IMG/VR virus record: IMGVR_UViG_3300009132_000521
Location: 1-26,910 of that record
Source: a virus
Direction: 5' to 3' (one strand)
DNA: 26,910 nt
Shown here: piece by piece, positions 23,019-26,910 of the stretch
How positions within the stretch are numbered: position 1 is the first letter of the stretch
How the letters are laid out: each line of letters opens with the position of its first letter
Notes under the pieces: model-generated
Database searches by the model: none
What the model saw: the letters and a program-made list of their open reading frames with translations, nothing else
Told to the model about the DNA's origin: nothing
Position numbers and translations under genes: made by a program

Positions 23019-23987
23019 TTAAAACAGATCGTCTTCATCGAAAGACTTGTTTGCTTTACTGTACTCTGTTGGGCGGGAATGAAAAAAGTCAGTAGACGAA
23101 TTTCCTAATACCTCCTCATCAAACCAAAGGGTTTTTTCCACCATTGCTTCTTCTACTTCAAAGATTTTCTTATACCCTATTTGTTGTAGGGATTCATTTA
23201 TTCGGTTTTTTACAAATTCTTTTAAAAGAGGAGCGTTAAGGTTTTCGTCTTCGATTCCATTGATCATCCAATCAATAATTTGGGATTCTGATTTAAAAGC
23301 CTCTTCAGCTTCATGTAATATTTTTTCCTCTAAATCTTTATCGAAAAGATCTGGGTATTCCTGACGTAAAACGTTAACGAGTTTAATGCCTACTTTTGCA
23401 TGAATATCTTCTTCTTTTGCGGTGTAAGCGGTTTGTTGATTTGTGTCTTTCAATAAGTTCTTCTTGCCAAACCAGTTAACTACATAAAATTGAGAAAATA
23501 GAGATACGTTTTCTACAAAAAGAGTAAACAAAATCAAAGCGTAGATGAATTGTTTTTTGCTGTCTTTATAGTATCTATGTGTGTATTTTCTTAGATAGTT
23601 TACCCGACCTTCAATCCAATCAAGTTTTAAATTGTCTTCAAATACGTGCTGTAAACCAAGCACATCAATTAGTCGTTCGTAGGCTTTATTGTGAATAACT
23701 TCGATATTGGCCATAACATACCCCATGTCTCGAATAGATGGGTGCGGAAGGTTGTCTCCTAGTTTTGCCCAAAAAGTTTTAACAGCAATTTCAATCTGAC
23801 CAATAGCAGAAAGTGTTCTAATAATGATCTCTCTTTCTTGCTCTGATAAGTTTACCTTATAGTCTTGGATGTCAGAGGAAAAATTGAACTCTTTATCTGT
23901 CCAATGCCCCTCCCACATAGCTCTAGCAAAAGTATCCGCCCACGGATACAGATCAGGTTTTCTTGAAATTTGTTCTTCGAATAACAT
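23019..23987 (-). CDS. nrdB: Ribonucleotide reductase class I, small subunit
   Basis: The radical-generating partner of NrdA. Numbered from the ATG at 23987 (322 aa), the di-metal ligands are E66, E96 and H99 (NIEVIHNKAY), E159 (FVENVSLFSQF), and E193 and H196 (KEEDIHAKVG). The tyrosyl-radical position is Y103, four residues after H99 as in E. coli. The first ligand, Asp84 in E. coli, appears to be Glu here. The C-terminus (SKANKSFDEDDLF) should dock on NrdA. An extension to 24011 is open, but I start at 23987 because MLFEEQ begins the typical fold and a promoter abuts that ATG. The 79-bp gap to nrdA holds only a weak hairpin. Confidence 0.93.
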   Translation of the reverse strand: MLFEEQISRKPDLYPWADTFARAMWEGHWTDKEFNFSSDIQDYKVNLSEQEREIIIRTLSAIGQIEIAVKTFWAKLGDNLPHPSIRDMGYVMANIEVIHNKAYERLIDVLGLQHVFEDNLKLDWIEGRVNYLRKYTHRYYKDSKKQFIYALILFTLFVENVSLFSQFYVVNWFGKKNLLKDTNQQTAYTAKEEDIHAKVGIKLVNVLRQEYPDLFDKDLEEKILHEAEEAFKSESQIIDWMINGIEDENLNAPLLKEFVKNRINESLQQIGYKKIFEVEEAMVEKTLWFDEEVLGNSSTDFFHSRPTEYSKANKSFDEDDLF

Positions 23988-23994
23988 ACTCACC

Positions 23995-24022
23995 AATTTA
24001 CACCAACCCAAACTAAAGTCAA
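23995..24022 (-). promoter_or_regulatory. Leftward promoter of the nrdB-nrdA unit (leaderless type)
   Basis: TTGACT (24022-24017), a 16-bp spacer and TAAATT (24000-23995) on the minus strand, with GGTG before the -10. The -10 ends 7 nt before the ATG at 23987. This is the leftward head of the divergent control region. Confidence 0.55.
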
Positions 24023-24059
24023 CTATTTTTAACTAAATCGAAAAAAAAGATTTTTGCAC

Positions 24060-24087
24060 TTGACTTTTTGTGTATTCGATGTAAAAT
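24060..24087 (+). promoter_or_regulatory. Rightward promoter in the divergent region
   Basis: TTGACT, a 16-bp spacer and TAAAAT on the plus strand. The TGTAAAATAGAGTATG stretch is nearly the same as that before the minus-strand gene at 3686. The -10 ends 5 nt before an ATG that opens a 12-codon ORF. Confidence 0.55.
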
Positions 24088-24092
24088 AGAGT

Positions 24093-24131
24093 ATGATTAC
24101 GAATGAGCGGACGAAGGACGCGAATGAGTAA
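24093..24131 (+). CDS. Possible 12-codon leader ORF
   Basis: ATG at 24093 opens a frame encoding MITNERTKDANE before TAA at 24129-24131. It sits right behind a good promoter at the same -10-to-ATG distance as real genes here. The DNA is conspicuously richer in G and C than the surrounding A/T tract. It may be a leader peptide, the 5' part of a small RNA, or chance. Confidence 0.2.
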   Translation: MITNERTKDANE

Positions 24132-24188
24132 TTATATAATAAATATATTAAATATTTATAAGATACTTAATAAATATATATAAGAAAT

Positions 24189-24209
24189 AAGACAAAATTT
24201 TTTTGTCTT
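24189..24209. repeat. Inverted repeat overlapping the -35 of the rightward promoter
   Basis: Nine-bp arms AAGACAAAA and TTTTGTCTT with a TTT loop. The right arm shares its final TT with the TTGACA -35 at 24208. The stem is too A/T-rich for a strong terminator; an operator or a weak terminator ahead of the promoter is possible. Confidence 0.45.
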
Positions 24210-24236
24210 GACATTTATTCATTTTTGAACAATAAT
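24208..24236 (+). promoter_or_regulatory. Main rightward promoter (leaderless type)
   Basis: Consensus TTGACA, a 17-bp spacer and AATAAT (one mismatch). The -10 ends 8 nt before the ATG at 24245, so the mRNA should start at or within a couple of bases of the start codon. Confidence 0.65.
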
Positions 24237-24244
24237 GTTTGTAA

Positions 24245-24532
24245 ATGATTAAATTAGACACTTCCAAAGAGAGTTTTTATTTTTGCACAACAGCTGGTTG
24301 GTCAACTATTGTTCAGGCTGAAGACGAAAATAAAGCGGCAGGTAAAGCCATTTCCGAAGGAATTAACTTGCTTAAAGAAGAAGCAGAAGTTTCTCCATGT
24401 ATTAGGGTTAAAAAAATTAAAGAAAAATTTGAAGATTCAGATGTTCTGATTAGAATAGATGGTGTATTCGCGGACATTGGGATGCATAAAGAATCTCGGT
24501 CAATGGTAGAAATAATTAAAAATTTAAGATAA
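24245..24532 (+). CDS. Small protein of unknown function, first gene of the rightward arm
   Basis: A 95-residue alpha/beta protein that I do not recognise. It has a strand-turn-helix beginning (SFYFCTTAGWSTIVQAEDEN, then KAAGKAISEGINLLKEE), a second strand pair around CIRVKKI and VLIRIDGVFADIG, and no catalytic or membrane motif. It is transcribed from a strong promoter abutting its start and ends in TAATG overlap with the dNMP kinase gene, so it is the head of that unit. Confidence 0.75.
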   Translation: MIKLDTSKESFYFCTTAGWSTIVQAEDENKAAGKAISEGINLLKEEAEVSPCIRVKKIKEKFEDSDVLIRIDGVFADIGMHKESRSMVEIIKNLR

Positions 24533-25119
24533 TGATAGGAATAGCAGGATTAGCCAGATCAGGTAAAGATACATTAGCGAAAAATCTATCCGAGATTATA
24601 AAAGAAGATCTTGGTATTGAGGTTAAGTTATATTCTTTTGCTTTGCCTATAAGATGTCAGGTGGGTAATTTGCTAGAAGATTATTACCATATATCACCAT
24701 TCACAGAAGATAGTGACGAAAAGCTTATAATTAGGCCACTATTAGTTGCTCACGGAGAGCAAATGAAGAAACAATGGGGTGAAGATTTTTGGCTAAAAGA
24801 ACTGATGACTCAGATCGAAGAGGATAGATGTGGGGATAAAAAAATATTTCCCATCATTTCTGATGTTAGATTTGTTCCTGAAGCGGAAACAGTGAAAGCT
24901 AAAAATGGTCAAGTCGTCCATATATCCAAAATAGGAAACGCGCCTCCAAATGAAATTGAAGCAGAAAATGACCCATTGGTTCGCCAATGCTCTGACTTAC
25001 AACACTCTTGGCCAGCTTACGACTTAGAAGAAATTCATCAATGCAAATATCACGCACAAATCTTGTGGCAAATGCTAAAACAAACCCAAGGAGATGAAAG
25101 GAAGAAGATTTACTGTTAA
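24532..25119 (+). CDS. Deoxynucleoside monophosphate kinase
   Basis: A 195-residue P-loop kinase like the phage dNMP kinases (T4 gene 1 type). The P-loop is GLARSGKDT (residues 6-14). The family's middle region is recognisable as LLVAHGEQMKKQWGEDFW ('ll---G-----q--gedyW'), and the lid/base region as FPIISDVRFVPEAETVKA ('iiDvRf-nEa--ik--gg'), followed by VVHISK. It would phosphorylate dNMPs, including those from degraded host DNA, towards dNTPs, complementing the RNR. It overlaps the gene before it, and the sigma frame follows immediately. Confidence 0.88.
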   Translation: MIGIAGLARSGKDTLAKNLSEIIKEDLGIEVKLYSFALPIRCQVGNLLEDYYHISPFTEDSDEKLIIRPLLVAHGEQMKKQWGEDFWLKELMTQIEEDRCGDKKIFPIISDVRFVPEAETVKAKNGQVVHISKIGNAPPNEIEAENDPLVRQCSDLQHSWPAYDLEEIHQCKYHAQILWQMLKQTQGDERKKIYC

Positions 25120-25196
25120 TTAATAAAGTAAAAGAAAGCCAAGATGTAGAGAGCCTAAAAGAATTAATTAATAGGCATTCTGGAATTTACGTCGAA

Positions 25197-25655
25197 ATGG
25201 TCAACAAGTATTTACCAAATTCCTTTGAGGGGATAAATAAAGATGATGTTATGGATGATAAAGATTTTTCCATTTATGATGCCGCAATAAAATTTGACAA
25301 GAATAAAAATACAAAGTTTAGTACGTATGTAGGAAATCTAACACGTTGGAAATGTTTGAATATTTATAACAAAAATATAAAATACCCCAAAATCTGCATA
25401 AACGATAATTTAGAAAAAAATGTATCCTGTGGGTCGGGCGTTAAATCAATTGAGGAGCAAGAAGATATAAAAAGAATTTTTTCGATTATACAAAATCATT
25501 CAGACAAAAGAGTTCGTACTATTTTTAAAATGCGCTACAAAAACGGGAAAAAGTTAACTCCTTGGAAAAAGATTGCGAAAAAGCTGAATCTATCAATTCA
25601 AGGATGCATTAATATTCACAATAAATATTTAACAGAAATCAAGAGGTATGTCTAG
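25197..25655 (+). CDS. Phage sigma factor (sigma-70 family, T4 gp55-like role)
   Basis: 152 aa from its only ATG. Region 2 is seen as YDAAIKFDKNKNTKFSTYVG and NLTRWKCLNIYNKN, matching the 'a---yd---g-kFstYa---ir--i' core-binding and -10 recognition helices. The C-terminal part (HSDKRVRTIFKMRYKN and TPWKKIAKKLNLSIQGCINI) resembles region 4 with a helix-turn-helix for -35 contact. It probably directs host RNA polymerase to a phage gene class. Upstream of the ATG the same frame stays open back to 25098 and encodes LLLINKVKESQDVESLKELI then NRHSGIYVE, the expected region 1.2/2.1 start. The true start is therefore probably upstream, at a rare codon (CTG 25113 or ATT 25119). The 3' end is duplicated before SSB. 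Confidence 0.82.
   Translation: MVNKYLPNSFEGINKDDVMDDKDFSIYDAAIKFDKNKNTKFSTYVGNLTRWKCLNIYNKNIKYPKICINDNLEKNVSCGSGVKSIEEQEDIKRIFSIIQNHSDKRVRTIFKMRYKNGKKLTPWKKIAKKLNLSIQGCINIHNKYLTEIKRYV
25599..25639 (+). repeat. 41-bp direct repeat, copy 1 (sigma gene 3' end)
   Basis: It matches 25698-25738 at 38 of 41 positions. Here it encodes part of the helix-turn-helix end of the sigma factor. Confidence 0.85.
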
Positions 25656-25683
25656 GTAATCTAAAAAAAATCGAATAAAACAC

Positions 25684-25711
25684 TTGACAAATAAATACAA
25701 GGATGTATAAA
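25684..25711 (+). promoter_or_regulatory. SSB promoter
   Basis: TTGACA, a 16-bp spacer and TATAAA (25706-25711, followed by T). Unlike the other promoters, the -10 lies 34 nt before its ATG, so this transcript has a real leader. The -10 falls inside repeat copy 2, where two of the three differences from copy 1 (C to T, T to A) create TATAAA. Confidence 0.6.
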
Positions 25712-25738
25712 TATTCACAATAAACATTTAACAGAAAT
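25698..25738 (+). repeat. 41-bp direct repeat, copy 2 (SSB leader)
   Basis: A near-copy of 25599-25639, 99 bp downstream, now non-coding and forming the -10 box and 5' leader of the SSB gene. Confidence 0.85.
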
Positions 25739-25745
25739 AAAAAAT

Positions 25746-26135
25746 ATGTATAGCAAAACAGTACTAGTAGGAAATCTCGCAAGAGATCCAGAGTCACGCC
25801 AAGCAGGGGAAACAAACGTTACCCGTCTTGTTGTAGCAGTTAACGATGCCTATTCTAAGGATAAGGTATCTTATGTAGACGTAGAAGCTTGGGGTAAGCT
25901 TGGCGAAATTTGCCAAAAGTATCTAAGCAAGGGCCGCCAGGCATTGGTTGATGGCCGTTTGGTTCAAGACACCTGGGAAAAGGATGGAAAGAAGAACTCT
26001 AAGCTTTACGTAAAAGCTGACAATGTCCAATTTCTTGGCAGCAAAGACAAAAATAGTTCACCTGATTCAGCATCCGCTCCAGCTGGCAATACAGCCCCCT
26101 CATCAACTGGATCAGACGAAGACATTCCCTTCTAA
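25746..26135 (+). CDS. ssb: Single-stranded DNA-binding protein
   Basis: A 129-residue bacterial-type SSB. The OB fold starts YSKTVLVGNLARDPESR ('mN-v-liGrL--dPe-r') and continues VTRLVVAVNDAY, SYVDVEAWGKLGEICQKYL, GRQALVDGRLVQDTW and KLYVKADNVQFL. After a Ser/Ala/Pro-rich linker it ends with the acidic tip DEDIPF, which in bacteria docks partner proteins. It coats ssDNA at the phage fork. No Shine-Dalgarno sequence precedes the ATG. By eye it is richer in G/C than the sigma gene before it, hinting at a different origin. Confidence 0.95.
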   Translation: MYSKTVLVGNLARDPESRQAGETNVTRLVVAVNDAYSKDKVSYVDVEAWGKLGEICQKYLSKGRQALVDGRLVQDTWEKDGKKNSKLYVKADNVQFLGSKDKNSSPDSASAPAGNTAPSSTGSDEDIPF

Positions 26136-26910
26136 TGCAATTAATCGTAGAAGCTCCTATTAATTCACTGAGTTTCGGAAACGTAACTTACAACCTCTTG
26201 CGTCAATTTTGGCGCAAGGGCGTTGATGTTATTTGGTATCCACTATCAGGTAACGCAAGCTTTGAATCTTTTGGCGATAAATTAGATAAAGATTTTGGCA
26301 AGTGGTTGCAAGATTCAGCCGCTAACGCAAATAAGAAAATTAATCAAGACATCCCTTCTTTTAAACTTTGGCACCTAAACGGTTCTCAATCTAGGATTGG
26401 TAGCAAGCAGTTTTTGTATTCATTTTACGAACTCGACAAACCTACAGAAGAGGAGATTAATTTGGCAAAGTTCCAAAACAAGGTTTGGTTTTCAAGTAAT
26501 CATGCCGCAAACCTTTTTAAGCAAGAGGGTGTGGACGCTGGCGTTATTCCTGTTGGTTTTGATGAAGATTTTCACAAAACAAATAAGCAGTATTTAAACC
26601 CAGATGTGGTTCATTTTGGACTAATGGGTAAATTTGAAAAACGAAAGCACACAGAAAAGATTATTAAGCTTTGGCTTTCTAAATATGGAAACAATAATAA
26701 ATATCAACTAAGCGTTCTTGTTACAAACCCATTCTTTAAAGAAGAAGAAAACAAAAATCTTCTTGCAAACTGTCTGGAAGGTAAACGGTATACAAATATT
26801 AACTTTTTACCCTATTTAAAAACAAATACAGAAGTTAATGATTTCCTAAATGCAATTGACATCGACCTCACTGGTCTAAGCGGTGCAGAAGGTTGGAATT
26901 TGCCAGCCTT
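26135..26910 (+). CDS. GT-B-fold glycosyltransferase (3' end outside window)
   Basis: The frame is open from an ATG overlapping the SSB stop (TAATG) to the right edge, giving 258 residues. The N-terminal half (MQLIVEAPINSLSFGNVTYN and LLRQFWRKGVDVIWYPLSG) fits the acceptor Rossmann domain of GT4-type transferases. KVWFSSNHAANLFKQEGVDA then VIPVGFDEDFH matches the linker 'vSe-s-------v-----vipnGvd---F'. FGLMGKFEKRKHTEKIIKLW matches the donor-domain 'fl-vGr-e-RKg---li-Af'. The last visible residues, LSGAEGWNLPA, correspond to the 'S-yEGfGLP-lEAma' nucleotide-sugar site. Targets may be host or virion glycans, or modified phage DNA. Confidence 0.8.
   Translation, partial: MQLIVEAPINSLSFGNVTYNLLRQFWRKGVDVIWYPLSGNASFESFGDKLDKDFGKWLQDSAANANKKINQDIPSFKLWHLNGSQSRIGSKQFLYSFYELDKPTEEEINLAKFQNKVWFSSNHAANLFKQEGVDAGVIPVGFDEDFHKTNKQYLNPDVVHFGLMGKFEKRKHTEKIIKLWLSKYGNNNKYQLSVLVTNPFFKEEENKNLLANCLEGKRYTNINFLPYLKTNTEVNDFLNAIDIDLTGLSGAEGWNLPA

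Larger units (their letters stand above)
24023..24207. other. Divergent AT-rich control region, candidate origin
   Basis: This spacer between leftward nrdB and the rightward arm is the only coding-strand switch in the window. It holds a rightward promoter, a 12-codon ORF with two CGAATGAG copies (24100-24107, 24121-24128; 21 bp apart), and about 70 bp of almost pure A/T. The A/T part has an 8-bp inverted repeat (24139-24146 / 24152-24159) and a 12-bp direct repeat TAATAAATATAT (24137-24148, 24168-24179). Such A/T-rich repeat tracts suit DNA unwinding; origin function is inference. Confidence 0.4.

Noticed and set aside
23988-24011. Longer nrdB start at 24011
   Set aside because: The extra eight residues (MGWCKLVS) do not resemble the family start and would overlap the promoter that ends 7 nt before the ATG at 23987.
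1-26910. CRISPR array, tRNA, rRNA, transposase, integrase, intein
   Set aside because: I looked for spaced direct repeats, cloverleaf-like segments, transposase or integrase motifs, and intein splice junctions within the polymerase, RNR, helicase and RecA genes. None were visible.

Overview
The window looks like part of the genome of a virulent tailed bacteriophage (Caudoviricetes) with an AT-rich genome. The evidence is the mix of a phage-encoded replisome, recombination genes, a ribonucleotide reductase, tail-fibre genes, a small sigma factor, and tight gene packing with ATGA, TAATG and TGATG overlaps. I see no integrase, repressor, tRNA, rRNA or CRISPR array. The host cannot be named from the sequence; the host is bacterial because the SSB, sigma factor, DnaE and DnaB families are bacterial-type.

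Layout. Nearly everything from 1 to 23987 is read leftward (minus strand). From right to left this arm holds class I ribonucleotide reductase (nrdB, nrdA); tail/virion proteins (20544-21281, a short Ig/BppU-like protein, a repeat-rich fibre, and a BspA-like leucine-rich-repeat protein); several small proteins, including a coiled-coil/membrane protein; and a sugar block (SemiSWEET-like transporter, WavE-like transferase, CMP-sugar synthetase, D-2-hydroxyacid dehydrogenase, HAD hydrolase, GDP-mannose 4,6-dehydratase). It continues with RecA/UvsX, a Vsr-like nuclease, DnaB helicase, DnaG-type primase and a RecB/Cas4-like nuclease. The replicase follows, and the arm ends with a ClpA/ClpC N-domain-like protein cut by the window edge. 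From 24245 a short rightward arm carries a small unknown protein, a dNMP kinase, the sigma factor, SSB and a glycosyltransferase that runs off the right end. The divergent AT-rich spacer at 23988-24244 is the only switch of coding strand and a candidate control region or origin.

Most notable points. (1) The DnaE-type replicase is split: a degenerate PHP domain (4336-5016) and the polymerase core (455-3025) are separate genes, with a DnaQ-type exonuclease and an unknown gene between them. (2) At many transcription-unit heads a -10-like element, often with a good -35 at 16-17 bp, ends only 5-9 nt before the start codon. This predicts leaderless or near-leaderless mRNAs. A subset shares AGTGTAA and mostly lacks a -35, so it may be read by the phage sigma factor. 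(3) The sigma factor's conserved N-terminal region lies upstream of its only ATG. (4) A 41-bp piece of the sigma gene's 3' end is duplicated to form part of the SSB promoter. (5) A small membrane-protein reading frame at 9289-9453 is broken by one in-frame TGA.

Together the genes describe a phage that supplies its own dNTPs (RNR, dNMP kinase), copies its DNA with a largely self-encoded replisome and recombinase, and carries sugar genes that probably alter surface glycans of the host or virion. All functions are read from motifs by eye; no database search was run.
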